Below are positions 12,401-23,654 of a stretch of DNA of 64,000 nt, piece by piece. Source of the stretch: Liolophura sinensis. Taxonomy: Eukaryota > Mollusca > Polyplacophora > Chitonida > Chitonidae. How positions within the stretch are numbered: position 1 is the stretch's first letter; each line of letters starts with the position of its first letter. The position numbers and the translations under genes are program-made. Below the pieces are notes generated by a model. That model worked only from the letters and a program-made list of their open reading frames with translations. It did no database searches and was not told where the DNA came from. Where the stretch lies: positions 70,768,028 to 70,832,027 of the forward strand of contig NC_088295.1 in NCBI RefSeq assembly GCF_032854445.1, written 5' to 3'.

Positions 12401-15400
12401 ACGAAACAAAAAAACACATCCTTTAGCCTTAAATAAATGAGTTTTTTCTCCCCTTCCATATATATCCCAAGGTATGAATAACTATAACGAAATCTGACCA
12501 AAGAATGTCCATTATGTCCATCAAGAGGAACGTCTGAACTGAGGCGAAAAATAACTGAATAGGGAACAAGATGGTAACCACAGTTACACCTGGGCATATG
12601 TGTAAATGTCACGTGAATTTGCATTTCCACTATGCCTAAGCATACTACTCACACTTATCCTCGAGGGTTCTTATCATATATTGTGGACTTATGTGAAAAA
12701 AAACACTAGATGTTCGCGGAGTTCCCTCAGGCAGATACGGACAGAATACACAAGGGAATGCCTGAGTAGGAAATTCCCATTCAGAAGAAAAATAAGTGAA
12801 CAATTTTACAATCATTAACAAAATTATCATTAGTCCCCCTGGAATTACCACAGCCTACAATGGACGCAGATTGCAGCCTACCTGGACAGACGGGGCAGCA
12901 TTCCCCTTCTACCGGGTATTGGATCCGCACACGTTGGTTCTTTACATTCGATCTGGTAGCAGGTAGCTACTCCATCGAAGCACTGGCATTCCCGACACGG
13001 TTCCCTGAATGGCTGTGGCCTGACGGCGAGGCCGTTCTCCACCCCACTGGCTCCTCTACATCACAGCCACCAGATTCTACAAGATCAATAAACATTTGAA
13101 ATAAAGAGTTTAATATCGCTTTCTACTGTATTGGGTGCGAATATATACAAATCACACCATATCTTTAATCACACAGTAGATCAAGCAGAGTTGAGTAGAC
13201 CACCACACGCACAGTTATGTGTCAGTATGTTGCCCACTGTGTGAAGTGTCATAGCAGAGTACAATAGAGTACTAAAGTTACAACCATGTGTCCAATAAGA
13301 TTAATTAATGCAACAATCTTTTCATAATTAAATATTTATAACCATATCGACATATACTTAAACAGTTCTGACGATGACACGATGCTATACTGTCAGGCCC
13401 TCGATCAATTAGGTCGCGTGTTCGAATCCAGGGTTTGCCACTGCGGCTGCGACTTAAGTTAGCATATATGTCAAATACCTGGCGGGGTGTGGGTGGGGTG
13501 GGTGAGTAGCTCCGAGAACTACCACATTCATAAACCTGACCGCCGTCATGTAAGTGAAACATTCTTTAAAACAGTGTTAAACACCAATGAACTATAGGCT
13601 TCACATGAGTAATGTACAGCAGTGCATAGTCAACTTTCCGAAAACCTAGAGAGGAACGCTTAAGTTTTCGAAAAATAAACACGTGACAAGTAATAATCGG
13701 GGTTATGCATTTGTTATAACGTATTGGGAAAACAAACTAAGCCATTGACCATTTTGATGTTTAGCAACTTTTTCAGCTTTTTTTACCAGCACAACAAATG
13801 ATTTTTCTCGATTACATGTGGTGAATTTGAAGGTGGGAAGCTCACACATCATTTTTTGGAGGGAAATCGAAAGACTTCTTTCCCTATCAATACAAGAGAA
13901 AGTTTCCAAAACTAAAATGAAGGGTAACATTTTTCATACTGAAAAGAAAATTCACCTATACGTCTCCATCTGATACTCAGTTAGTTATACCCAAACATAG
14001 TCATAAGCCAGAAGAACATTTCGCTCCTATTTTTCTCACTGAGAGCACACGCAGTTATAAGAAATTCTTTGGCAGGGAAAACACAGAACAATTGTCCTTT
14101 AAAAAATATACATTTGGGGTTTTGATCGACTCAGTAATCCATTATGTGACCCGCCAGCATATGGCGGCAAGCTTTCCAGGCGTTGTCCCGTCGGCAGCGG
14201 GGCCCACATGTGGCGCAAAGCCCGCTGCCACTTGCATTCCGTTCACAGCTCTGCTGAGAAATGCGGTTTCCTGCATTTTTCAGTCAATGCATTCTTTCTG
14301 AAGAACAGTTTTATGCACTGCATTTACATTTTCAGGGACTACGTGAGGACAGTAATAACGCTGGTTTTTAATATTCAAATTAATTTCAAAACTGTTTCTT
14401 ATAAATGATTTCTTCTGATACTAATACAAGAATTCCCGTGGACTTGTGAACTTGCTGACAAACTTATATAGGTGGGAAGGATCAAGTTTTGGGCGACTAA
14501 CATTGTAACACCTAATACTCGCAACCCGTTAAATCAGACACCGTTCCTCGGCTCATGTTTCTGTTCATCAGCCAGCTGGGATGGCGATGACAAGTACCAT
14601 AGATGTATCAGTTTTCATGCTTAGCTTGACCTTGAACGTTGTGCGATATCTGGGCACCCCAGAGCCACCCGCCTCTCTTAGCCCAGGAGAGCCATTGAAA
14701 TGGGGTTTCCGATAGACCTGTAGTCCATCGGGCAGCTACTTCCAATTACATAACATACATGTATAAACCCCTCCCACATCCCATGAAACTGGCCTGAGAA
14801 CTAGGCCTCTCTCAGACTATCAGTAACATAGTCCAAAGGGTCCCCATTATACCCTGGCTGACCTCCTATATTAACTACCGTATACTGGGCACATATGTTC
14901 CAAGCACAAAGTAATGAGATCACACAGACGGCAGTTCGCAGGGTTCAGTAACACGGAGCTTACCCATTACCAACCGCTCAAGACGCTACAATCTTGGTAT
15001 GATTCAAACATGCCCATATAAACGTTGACTTGCCGAAGTGTACATTAACTTTCCGAAATGAACTTGGCATTTTTATACATTACATTACATTATATGCATC
15101 ATTATATCACAGCTAAGGCTACTGATAATCTGATGATTCAGTGAAATAGATGGGATTATTTAAATTGTATTCAACAAAACTTAATAACATTAACTAAATA
15201 AGTAAAGTATTCACTATATCACACACGCTATGAATGAAACTTTTCGTGACATCAGGCACCATAGTTCTAAAGCAAGTCAAAAACGCTAATCATATCAACG
15301 AAAGGCAGCAAAGTGCATAGTCAACTTTCCGAAAACCTAGAGAGGAACGCTTAAGTTTTCGAAAAATAAAAGAGCCAAGGTGCTTAATTGTCGCACAGTT

Positions 15401-16984
15401 CACATTCATGGTATGATATCGTCAGCTTCTGGAGAAACAATTGGAAAGGTTTCAGAGTCTATATCCTTGGCCTAATATTGCCCGACTAGAAACAAGTGCT
15501 GAAGTTACAAAGTTAGTATTCTTACAATTCATTATACTACATACTTTGAAATAGGTGTAATCCTGGCAAAGTTCATGCCGTAATAAAGTATTGTCTTTCC
15601 AGAAACAAGTTGTATGTAAAGTTAAGTATCTTATTAACGATATTATTTTGACTTGATTTAATCACACCGGCGCTATGAGAACTGCGCAATATCTATACTG
15701 TAATTAGTTCAACGGAAGTCGATAAACAAGTGAACAGTTACACCAGGCAATGTTGATCTAAACATGGTGGTAATATCCTTCATTGCTCTAACCCGGTCTC
15801 AGTAAGGACAATCACACAGTCGAGATTACATCATCATAAAATTGTCTACACAGACAATCTGCTTTATCACGTGACAGGCGATAAGTGCGCAAAAATTACA
15901 GGACTGGAAAAAGGGAAGACATCGAACAGAAACTGTAATTACAACAAGTCATTTAGTTCCGTTATAACTGGCGCACTGTTTGGAAATACTTTCAAGACGT
16001 TTCCCAGGGAAATTTGGGGGGGGGGGGATATGAGCTGTCAATCATCCTGATAGGAGGGGTTAGGTGACCAATGTAAACCCCTCCCTAAAATCAAAATGGC
16101 GATTAAATCACTTACAATGTGGATTGTGTGAGAAATACGGAACCAAAGATAAGTGCCGTATTTAATACATAATTAGAAAGACATACCATTTATTTTTGTC
16201 TTGTTACTATATTTGATCGATAAACAGTCACTTCGAGCTGCTAACTTAACTCAAAAGCATGTGAGGTAACTAAAAACAGCCAAAATAATTATTTAAAACT
16301 CACTTTAAAACATAAGTTAAGACATATCCGGTCTTGTGCAATTTGGACATTGAACGTACATTTATAAACGAAATCAATAAATAGTTCTTTTTCGAAGCAG
16401 ACGGCTCTGCTACAAGGTTGCCCGGGTGGGTGACACCGCAAGGCCACGTCACTCTACGTCTTAAAGTGGGTCACTTGTGCCACTCTAAGGTGCCGCCATT
16501 GCCCAACAGGCTCACCGTGAAAGAAAACTATCGACAACACAATTTTGCCAAAAACAGCGCATCAAACTTGACAAAAATCCTAATTCAGACTGCCGTTCAT
16601 TTCCCTGTCAAACTACCTTGGATGTCTCCCGTCAGATAATGCAAGCCCGAAGGATTCATAAGAAATGTAGTTTCTTATTTTAAGAGAAACGGTTAAATGA
16701 CACTGCTTAATGGTATGTGACCTAGAGATCAAAGTTACAAGTCTGGAGGACACATTGGTTGGCCAACTTGTGATGCAGAGCAGACATGTGACTTAAATAC
16801 TGTCAGATAATGTAAACTTCGGCCCTGATGTTTGTAACGCTATAACTGGAAAGAATTGGTGATGAAAAAGAAACATGTTGACGTAAAGAAACTAATGGCA
16901 TGGAGACAATATTAACTCACCGAATCCTTGGGACGATACGGCCGAAACCAGTAAGAACAACGCCAGGAGGATCTCCCCCCTCAT
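65..16984 (-). CDS. Fibrillar procollagen alpha chain, clade A type (gene A), 3' part outside window
   Basis: This is a secreted extracellular-matrix chain that should trimerise and form fibrils. In sense order the coding exons are 16921-16984, 12882-13076, 12374-12393, 11903-11944, 11502-11555, 11170-11238, 10827-10907, then 22 main-helix exons from 10476-10520 down to 65-280. Together they give 2433 nt (811 codons). The order is signal peptide, VWC domain, acidic linker, minor helix, N-telopeptide and 212 uninterrupted Gly-X-Y triplets. All junctions are GT-AG and phases agree throughout. About 126 triplets and the C-propeptide must lie beyond position 1. The VWC exon as given has two compensating one-base frame breaks, probably sequence errors. 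The exon sizes match gene B at 27757-49087, so this is its tandem paralogue. VWC plus a long perfect helix is the family signature of clade A; the exact orthology is not resolved. Confidence 0.93.
1345..1818. repeat. 63-bp minisatellite in gene A intron
   Basis: About seven copies of a 63-bp unit containing TCAGACAATCTGAAAAGCAC and a GGCACAGGATATAACG-like segment. The central copies are nearly identical and the left copies diverged. The array begins about 20 bp upstream (in sense) of the acceptor of exon 1272-1325. Because 63 is a multiple of 3, it leaves long open frames on both strands that are not genes. Confidence 0.9.
2985..3147 (+). mobile_element. Family 2 SINE, 5'-truncated, in gene A intron
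   Basis: GTTCAGCATGAAGGGGATAG and CAACGACTGGTTGACCCG match the body of 23925-24272. It ends CGTCGTCATATGACTG, ACGACGTTAAACCCCAAGC and an (ACTC)n tail. It is antisense to gene A. Confidence 0.72.
4160..4440. repeat. Degenerate 120-bp tandem repeat in gene A intron
   Basis: TCTGGATAT recurs near 4224 and 4344, and TCTCTGGATATAGC near 4279 and 4399, a 120-bp period made of two diverged units of roughly 57-63 bp. GATTCTAGT and GCTGAAAA also recur. Confidence 0.7.
4509..6933 (-). CDS. Gene A main helix exons, second block
   Basis: The exons are 6835-6933 (99 nt), 6383-6526 (144), 6048-6146 (99), 5655-5762 (108), 5214-5267 (54), 4846-4953 (108) and 4509-4553 (45), all uninterrupted Gly-X-Y with GT-AG borders. 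Exon 5655-5762 contains GVPGER at helix residues 271-276, similar to GxOGER integrin-binding motifs if the proline is hydroxylated. The block corresponds exon for exon with gene B 39619-42018. Confidence 0.95.
7085..7860. repeat. 51-bp minisatellite with two-unit higher order in gene A intron
   Basis: About 15 copies of a roughly 51-bp unit around ACAACGTTTTCACTGACACA and AATCAACGTTATAAGGACAT. From about 7400 the units alternate between a GTGTCATTAC/CTTACACAC type and a GTTTTAGTAC/CTGACACAC type, so the later array is a 102-bp higher-order repeat. A 182-codon open frame on the minus strand is a by-product. Confidence 0.93.
8104..10520 (-). CDS. Gene A main helix exons, N-terminal block
   Basis: The exons are 10476-10520 (45 nt), 9942-9995, 9537-9590, 9194-9247, 8962-9015, 8618-8671 (54 nt each) and 8104-8202 (99 nt), all perfect Gly-X-Y. 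Exon 8962-9015 ends GPK GHR, placing Lys at helix residue 84. That KGHR matches the N-terminal helical cross-link site of vertebrate fibrillar chains (Lys87 in human alpha1(I)). The introns contain nothing recognised except an AT microsatellite at 9361-9442; intron 10521-10826 shows only AT-rich sequence. Confidence 0.95.
9361..9442. repeat. (AT)n microsatellite in gene A intron
   Basis: About 40 uninterrupted AT dinucleotides in the intron between exons 9194-9247 and 9537-9590. Length is likely polymorphic. Confidence 0.95.
10827..10907 (-). CDS. Gene A exon 7: N-telopeptide region
   Basis: This is an 81-nt phase-0 exon without Gly repeats, beginning [11 protein letters not shown] and ending SSYITAQP, with an NKGY motif in the middle. 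It lies between the minor and main helices, where the N-proteinase site and N-telopeptide occur. The lysine in KGY is shared with gene B (DYKGY) and is a plausible lysyl-oxidase cross-link site. Confidence 0.8.
11170..11555 (-). CDS. Gene A exons 5-6: minor collagenous segment of the N-propeptide
   Basis: Exon 11502-11555 encodes six triplets ([18 protein letters not shown]). Exon 11170-11238 encodes [18 protein letters not shown] and then GASPD, where the repeat ends. This gives 12 full triplets plus a partial one, comparable to the short N-propeptide helix of vertebrate types I-III. Gene B has no equivalent; its Ser/Gly-rich exon occupies this position. Confidence 0.85.
11903..12393 (-). 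CDS. Gene A exons 3-4: short acidic linker exons
   Basis: Two small exons join the VWC domain to the minor helix. Exon 12374-12393 (20 nt) completes the split Glu codon and encodes EEEKTEE. Exon 11903-11944 (42 nt) encodes [14 protein letters not shown] and has a strong pyrimidine tract before it. The phases fit: the VWC exon leaves one base, the 20-nt exon takes two, and everything after is phase 0. The 20-nt exon is a micro-exon and is the less certain of the two. Confidence 0.65.
12882..13076 (-). CDS. Gene A exon 2: VWC (chordin-like) domain, frame-broken as given
   Basis: The exon is 195 nt with phases 2 and 1, as in gene B's VWC exon. The ten-cysteine VWC pattern is present but split over two frames. 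The frame entering from exon 1 gives [11 protein letters not shown] and then meets a TAG. The frame one base earlier gives [24 protein letters not shown] and TCADPIP. The entering frame then returns with [10 protein letters not shown]. The breaks fall at the GGGG run near 13036-13043 (one base too few) and at CCCGG near 12911-12915 (one too many), so the net length is right. That is what sequence or assembly errors would look like; genuine damage cannot be excluded. The domain usually sits in the N-propeptide of clade A chains and binds growth factors in some vertebrate members. Confidence 0.8.
13385..13592 (+). mobile_element. Diverged tRNA-derived SINE in gene A intron 1
   Basis: A B-box-like GTGTTCGAATCC is followed by a 3' end CCGCCGTCATGTAAGTGAAA and GTTAAACACCAATGAAC that matches family 1. 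It is antisense to gene A. Confidence 0.6.
13621..13679. repeat. 59-bp direct repeat, copy 1
   Basis: A 59-bp sequence starting AGTGCATAGTCAACTTTCCG and ending TTTTCGAAAAATAAA is repeated exactly at 15312-15370. It contains the palindrome TTTTCGAAAA. Both copies are in gene A intron 1. Confidence 0.85.
15312..15370. repeat. 59-bp direct repeat, copy 2
   Basis: An exact second copy of 13621-13679, 1691 bp away. The 1.63 kb between them shows no coding potential that I recognise. Confidence 0.85.
16921..16984 (-). CDS. Gene A exon 1: signal peptide
   Basis: The ATG at 16984-16982 opens 21 codons plus one base: [10 protein letters not shown] followed by [11 protein letters not shown]. This is a typical secretory signal with a hydrophobic core of about 12 residues and probable cleavage after SS. 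The donor is G|GTGAGT. The start is preferred because gene B begins with the same nine residues (MRGEILLAL), with A at -3. Intron 1 (13077-16920) is about 3.8 kb. Confidence 0.9.
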
Positions 16985-16996
16985 CCTGGATTTAGG

Positions 16997-17045
16997 CTAG
17001 GAAGAGCCGTGCTGCAACCACTCGATTGCAACACAAGATTCCTAG
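16997..17045 (-). promoter_or_regulatory. Gene A 5'UTR stem-loop
   Basis: In the RNA sense an outer CUAGGAA pairs with UUCCUAG, and an inner GUGUUGCAA pairs with UUGCAGCAC (nine pairs, one G-U) around an eight-base loop. The hairpin ends 12 nt before the AUG. The same structure occurs in gene B with a different loop sequence. It recalls the 5' stem-loop of vertebrate fibrillar collagen mRNAs that LARP6 binds, although that one spans the start codon. The pairing is read directly; the function is inferred. Confidence 0.6.
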
Positions 17046-17080
17046 TAAATGTAGCCTAAAGAGTCGTCCCTGCTGTAGGC

Positions 17081-17098
17081 CTACCTACACCAAGTCAT
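17081..17098 (-). other. Short upstream ORF in gene A leader
   Basis: An ATG at 17098-17096 opens a five-codon frame (MTWCR, then TAG) between the predicted start site and the hairpin. Gene B's predicted leader has no upstream ATG. It matters only if transcription starts near 17125 as predicted. Confidence 0.35.
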
Positions 17099-17112
17099 GG
17101 GGCAAACTACAA

Positions 17113-17176
17113 GCAGTCGACTAATGATCTCCAAGAGGACACGCCTTTTAAATATGATGACGTTTTCTGGACCAAT
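17113..17176 (-). promoter_or_regulatory. Gene A core promoter (predicted)
   Basis: On the minus strand an ATTGG (inverted CCAAT) lies at 17172-17176, a TATA-like ATATTTAAAA at 17146-17155, and an initiator-like TCATTAG about 28 nt further on, giving a predicted start near 17125. The stretch CATTAGTCGACTGCTT recurs at the same place in gene B. The 5'UTR would be about 141 nt. The positions are inferred from motifs and from paralogue conservation, with no transcript evidence. Confidence 0.55.
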
Positions 17177-20100
17177 CGTCGTGGAGTGAACTTGCCCGGC
17201 GCCCTAGCTCTTCTCAGCAGCCGACGACGAAGTAAGAAACTTTAACTTGGTTCTAACTGCTGACCCAGCGCTCCTCATCAGTTTAGAGGCTCTCGAGGAG
17301 TACTTCGACCCCCGAAAAAGCAACTTTCGATTTAAATTTGGATGTTTTCATTTTTCAAGTCGACTAATGTCATGTTCTATACGTCAGAAATGTCTTACAC
17401 TAAAGATTGTCTATTTTAAATCGATAATAATGTTTTTGAAACCGATTTTCACAGCCCCTTAAAGATCCTCATGTGGTTAGGTCAGACGTCAAACATCTGA
17501 GTGACGGCTGTCTTCCTCATGTTCAGTTGTCTTGCGCGAGTGGCCGGTCTGCTCCAAAAGATGTGATTAGCATGTGGTGGCCCTAGACTTCCAAACGACC
17601 TCGGCCAAAGCGAAACAAGGTCTTGGTTATATTTGATATGACAGAAACTGTATGTAAAGGTGACTGCAGTGTCAGACGGAAATCTGATCCCATCTGTCTT
17701 TGTGAATGTGGAACACAAAATCAGTTAAGGTACAGATAGAAAAATAATTACATTGTGTTGCATTGTCCCACGACATATTAGTCATAGTCCATGCTGACAA
17801 CCCAGTGTCGTACATCAGTAAGCGGTTTTAATGCATTCCATTGTAAAAGACAGAGGTCGAGAGAATGAGTCTGTTCTCGGCCTCAGTCCCCCTCCCTCTC
17901 TCTCCGTCCCCCTTGCGTCTTGACTAAGACCATATGTCAGGAGACTGTGTCTCCCGACAATCATGAGTGAGAGTCTTATAGAGTCTCGAATACCAAATGC
18001 AGTTTGAAATAGTACAAGGAATAAATACCCTTTCCAAGGATCAATGTTTAATGTGCTATTCTACTTAATAACATAGCGCATCTTAACTACCATCTGGAAT
18101 TTTTTGTGCGTCTCTTGTGTGGGACGCGGGAGAGGCTCTTTTCTAATATTTTGGCAATTTGGAGGAATTGTATGCAATAGCCCACCTTAGCCCTGACCTT
18201 CGCACTAAAGTAGCCTTGGCAGATGACCGCTTTGTAACCAAATAGCTTTCACCGGGTCAGATATAACACAAAGGGCTAGTGCTCTACAACGCCCCTTTCC
18301 TCAAGCCTATTAACAGCCGAAGGATGCTCCTACAAATGTTAAGTAATGAAACAAAGCCACTGTAATGGGTATTATTTTGATAGAATCTAGAGCTGGGAAT
18401 AGCTTCTCACGATTCCTAGCCGATTGTGTGTGTATATGTCAGTGAGAGTGCAGGGAGTATTACCAGATGTGTACAACACAGTAAAATTATATACTTAGGA
18501 CAAATGATAAGAAGCTCACTGAGATGAACAGGACTGAATGTAGAAATAGTTCAAGTACTGGTTGTATCGATGAGCTATGTACATGTAAAATAGATACTTA
18601 CAGAAGGTTTCACGGCACGTACGCTGTGGATGTTAACTTTGGCGAGCGTAATTTGTTCTACATGTGATACCTTATGGAATCATTTTCAACTGACTTCTAT
18701 ACGTACTCCAAAATATAGCCTCTCTGCAAAAGATCAGCAAAACAATAGCATGTTCGACTTTAAAGTACGGCTAGTTAAGGCAGCCAGTGTCATAAAGTAA
18801 TAAGAAGCCCGGTTTTTGAACCATATCGGTCAAGCAACAAATTCTTGAGCGAGTACATATGCTATTTAAGCAAATCTGATATATACGAGAACAGGTTTCG
18901 TTCCACGTATTACATGGTAGTCATGTACTTCTATGTTTCATGTTGCGGGCAGTTAATGGGTCAGGCAGATCTTCACGGAACCTTCCGTTATTCCCGTTAT
19001 TCATGGAAACACAACATGTGACAGAACAAAAGTAATAAACGGTGATTCTTACACTAACATTATTTCCTCATGACCTTTTGGCGACAAACTAACTTACTAC
19101 TTCATAATAATTATTCATTCTATAAACGTTGTCCACATTTGAAGGTCTACATACAAAATTGTCTTTGCGAATTGAATTAAAAAAATATTGTCGTTAATAT
19201 ATCCTCAGTTCTAAAGATATAAATAGAGTCCATGTTACAATAAAGTGAAATAACCGCAGGAAGGTGAGTGCTTATAATGTGTATTCATAAGAATTATACG
19301 TGTACGTGCCACCCAAAGCATTTACAAAATGTAAAATCTGTGAATGACAAAGTCTTCATTTCTTGTAGTCGTTGGAATCGTTGTTTTGTCCCCTATGAGT
19401 ATTTAGAGCTCAAAGGCATGTTGGGTTTTTTTTGGGAAAGACTCTATTTAAGGATGTGTGGAACCTGCACCTATTCCTAGAGTTTCTCAGCTGTCAGGCA
19501 GAATTGTCCACGTAAACCTGATCGTGCCATATTTGTCCTTATACACTCAGATCTAGTCAAGAATGGCCATATGCTCAACAGGTTTAGTCGCGGAAAAGTT
19601 GCCATGGAAACCGCATTTTTATAAACCCGAAGAAATTGATAGCAGATTGTATTGTTAAACAGACATGTCATTACATAAATTTAATAGTTGGCATAAGTTA
19701 AGCTCAAAGAGTGAAATCCCCCGAGATATACATGTTCAAATCTGGAATTCATTTTAGGAAGAAAGTCTTCTCTTAGTCTATCGACTCATGTGAATATTGT
19801 CAGATTTTTTTCTAATCCGAGGTTTGTGTCGCAAAATAGTCGTTCCCCTACCCTTGTCCGCTTAGTCTACGTCGACCACCTACGAGCGGACTGTGGTCTC
19901 GCGGTCAGAGGAATTTTCAGTAGCTATAAGATCACTCCACCTATCTAATTGGCATATCAGTACGTCACATGTGCAAAAGGATGAAGGTTTACAAACTTAT
20001 AAAACACTAATATGGTCTGAGTTGGTCTGAGTTGGTCTTTGTTGATTTAAATTTCCCACGGTGGCAACACGTTGTTATAACTTGCACACACTCAGGATAG

Positions 20101-23100
20101 AAATTATTAAAGTTTGCGATGTATGAAAACAAGCACAAGAACAGGAATATTAACAAAAAGTAGAATGGAACAATTAACGGTAGATAGTATCCAAGCGCTT
20201 TTACCAACTAGTGTGTCTATGTTTGACAGATTACTCAGTTTCAGCTGTCTGGCCGTACGTTCTGTCATGGTCTTGGTGAATCACCGCTAGCGCATTTGGA
20301 AGTCATTATCTTATAAAACAATGTATTAAAGGTACTTGATTATTTCATGTTCTAACGTTGTAAACTGTTCTTTTTGTAATGTAAACTGCTTGGCTGAAGT
20401 AATTCACCGCATGTGTGCTAGAAATGACAAAAGTACACGCTGGTATTCTCTAGAGATGTGGTAAGGGTACATGAATGTGGTGTTGCTGTACGGTATTGTA
20501 TTGACGGGCTATTTACGAGGCTCTGTTCTGGTATCGCAACACTGACCTCATAAGTCTAAGGAAGATACGCAGTAGTTCTCTCCCTTGCATTACCGAGTGT
20601 CCATCTGCCTATGTCAGTGACCATATCTCAAAGAAGTTCAAGAATGATCTGAAACTGATTTCGTTAAATGGCTCTTCAGGGATGACATGTAACCATTTGC
20701 TTAAGACATGGGAGAAAAGCAAAGAACTGGAATGTAGTATATTTTTAGCATTAGGCTCCAAGGTCATTTTGTCATTTTTATGGAATAATGATTACAGATT
20801 TTAACGATTTGCATGGCTGTATTACAATGTTCATTAGCGTTGATTGGACATGTACATGAAGACAAAGCTTTTAAGCCACTATATACAGAACGCCAACCGG
20901 ATGTATAACATTGTTCACGGCCAAAACTAGAAATTCGAAAAACTGAGTGATGGGCTGACTAACTGATGTTTAACCCCACAATTTCACTTATACAAGGCTG
21001 GTTAGTTTTATGAGTACCAGAAACGGAAGTCCCTTTAGTAAACTATACCGACCTTTGGCAAGTACGGCGTTGAACAGCGGTGTAATAAATATTAAATAAA
21101 ACCTTTGTGCTTTAACACAAAGCACAAATGCCCGTTGTTTATTCACAACGACATCTGCAGTTTTAGAAGTATCCTGCCAATTTTAATAGTCTTACTAGTG
21201 TTAGTTATTTATTCTAGAATTAAGGATGTCAACAACTAACTTTGTTAACATTTCGAAAAGTGTAGAGTGGACCAGTTCTGAGCAAGTGCGGAGCGTTTGT
21301 CATTGCGATTTTACACTTTCAGATAAACATCATAAACATCGAAGGGTTTTAGAAACAAACTAACATCTGTGAGTACAGATAACACCTGCATCTTAAATCC
21401 AGTCTTTGGAACTAAGCAGCTGACACACAACAAAGAAAATAGTTTAGACAGACGCCATAATACCACACTTAATTAGTATCGAAGCACTTTTACAACATGA
21501 GTGTTCATGTAATGTCCAATTTTTCGTGAGTATTTAGCCAAACTTTTACAAGCAGTATTGATGTTTTCCCATGCTATAGTATATCTTCGACTTCTTTTAG
21601 TTTTATATGACTTAGTTGTTCGTATAAGATGCAGCGTATGCGTCATGGTGAAACGAGTATGTTAAATATATTCAATACTCTTTTAATCTTCGACTTGTTT
21701 ACTTGTACTCGTACAGCATACAATAAATGGACGACAAGTACTTATAATCTCATTAAGCCACTCCGCTAACTTTATGTACTTTGTAATGCTCTTTTAGCAG
21801 CTGTCTGAACCTTTTTCTGTCCGTTCGAGATGAGGATTGTAAAACGGAAATGCCACAAATGATTTGCCGAAAATTCAAGCCCACAAAGTACTTATAAAAC
21901 TTTCCTTTCAGAATTTGTTAAGTGATGTGGAGGAAGTTCACGGTGACCTTGCCTATATTAAACAGTATACTGTAACAGAGGATATATGTTATCCAATCAC
22001 TGTAATGTGGGGTGACTATATGTATGCAGAATTCATCATCGTTCAAGCAAAAGCATCTCTTGGTAACTACTTTGATAGTTTTTAGACGATTTTAAGAGGC
22101 AATGAAGATTATGTGCTGCCTTGTGGTCGCTCCCAGGGATGCATTCCATAGCCTTAAAAAGAATTTTTAAAAACAGTTATTTGATTGAAAGAAAATTTCT
22201 ACCAACCTTACTTTGTGAAAATGGGTATGCCTCGCAGATTAATCACTATTATTTGTCCTCTCATATCCTCATGAAGGCCTCCTCGAAGGATCTATGTTTC
22301 GAATACTTCAATATATGACCGCCCAGTAGAGATTTACTTGATTACGAAGTGGCTGTCTCTAATCTTAAATATTGTAGCTCGTAAACGGAGCTTACGATAA
22401 TCTGTATGATGTGGACGCCATCAGAATGCAGTTCTGATTCCTTGATATTAAATTATATCCCTTCATTCAGACTATGCACAAAAATGTTAGCCGTAAACAC
22501 AAAAGTGGTTGTAATGCTCGAAACAATAATTAAGCTTTTAATCATTCCTGCATCACTTTGGCTGGACAGTCTGTAGTCCAAGTGGCCGATATTTGTCGTT
22601 CCTATATCTCACCATATGTCACTTCGCCCTTTCTGCGAAACTTACACAGTATATTTGTATTAGCCACCTGTTACGCACTGTCAGTATATCACTGCTAAGT
22701 TATGGCCAGTGGCTGGAAGGGAGGAAAACAGACGGATGCGTTAGGGTCTTAAATGGTTCTGGGAGTTTCTGGCAACGTTGTAAATGTCCTTCTGTAGATC
22801 ATACAGTAAAGTGATAGCTGAGAGACGGACATCTGTAGTTGATCACTCTAAGTGTGGGATTGCTCAAGATGGGCTTAGGTCAAGATGACCGTGCCCAACT
22901 ACTGCCGTTCTTCTTTCTCAGTTCAAGTAGTGTGATACACTGAAAGTACGAGACATAAAGTTAATGTGCCCAGTAGGAATTTCACTGAAGGACGAGTATG
23001 GGAGAGGCATACATCAAATAGACTCATTGTACGGCCGACATTTTACAGCTGCAGACTGTCTGTCTGGTGTAAATTGTTTGGTATCGTTCTACAAGACAAT

Positions 23101-23654
23101 CATCGTCGGTACAAGACATTATAATAAAACATGCTTAATTCAGATTTCTTACAGATTTAGATTCTTGCATACCAACGCAGATGGAATTCATCTACGCTAA
23201 AATATATTCGTTGAAATGATGAAACTTATCAGTTATGAAGTTAGTCTAGTGCTAAAAATTGTTCTGATTATTTTGTCACAGATCGCTGGTATATATGTAT
23301 CTATACCTTGTCTTCATTACATCTCGTACATTTGGTGTGCAGTGCATATGTACCTATACCTTGTCTTCATTACATCTCGTATAGTTTGTGGAGTGCATGG
23401 TAAGGTGCACGACTCTTAACCTCTGGTACGCAAGGTGCGCGTGCAATTTCCGGCTTAGAACAAGGGACATGTAAACATAGAAATTAACGTACCACCATCC
23501 TAACAGTTAAAATCCCTTCAGTATAGTGTCAAACATCGATCATATAAATAAAGAAATAAAGAAATAAATAATAAATCGCTTTGCTGAAACATGTTACAGG
23601 ATTGATGGGCTACCATTTGTTCTGACAGGCAGGGTCATAACAAAGACTTTACAA

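Noticed and set aside
12860-13099. Plus-strand 79-codon frame over the VWC exon
   Set aside because: It is antisense to the VWC exon and has no cysteine pattern of its own.
13621-15370. The 59-bp direct repeats as LTRs of a retroelement
   Set aside because: They are too short for LTRs, lack TG...CA ends, and the interior has no retroelement coding sequence.
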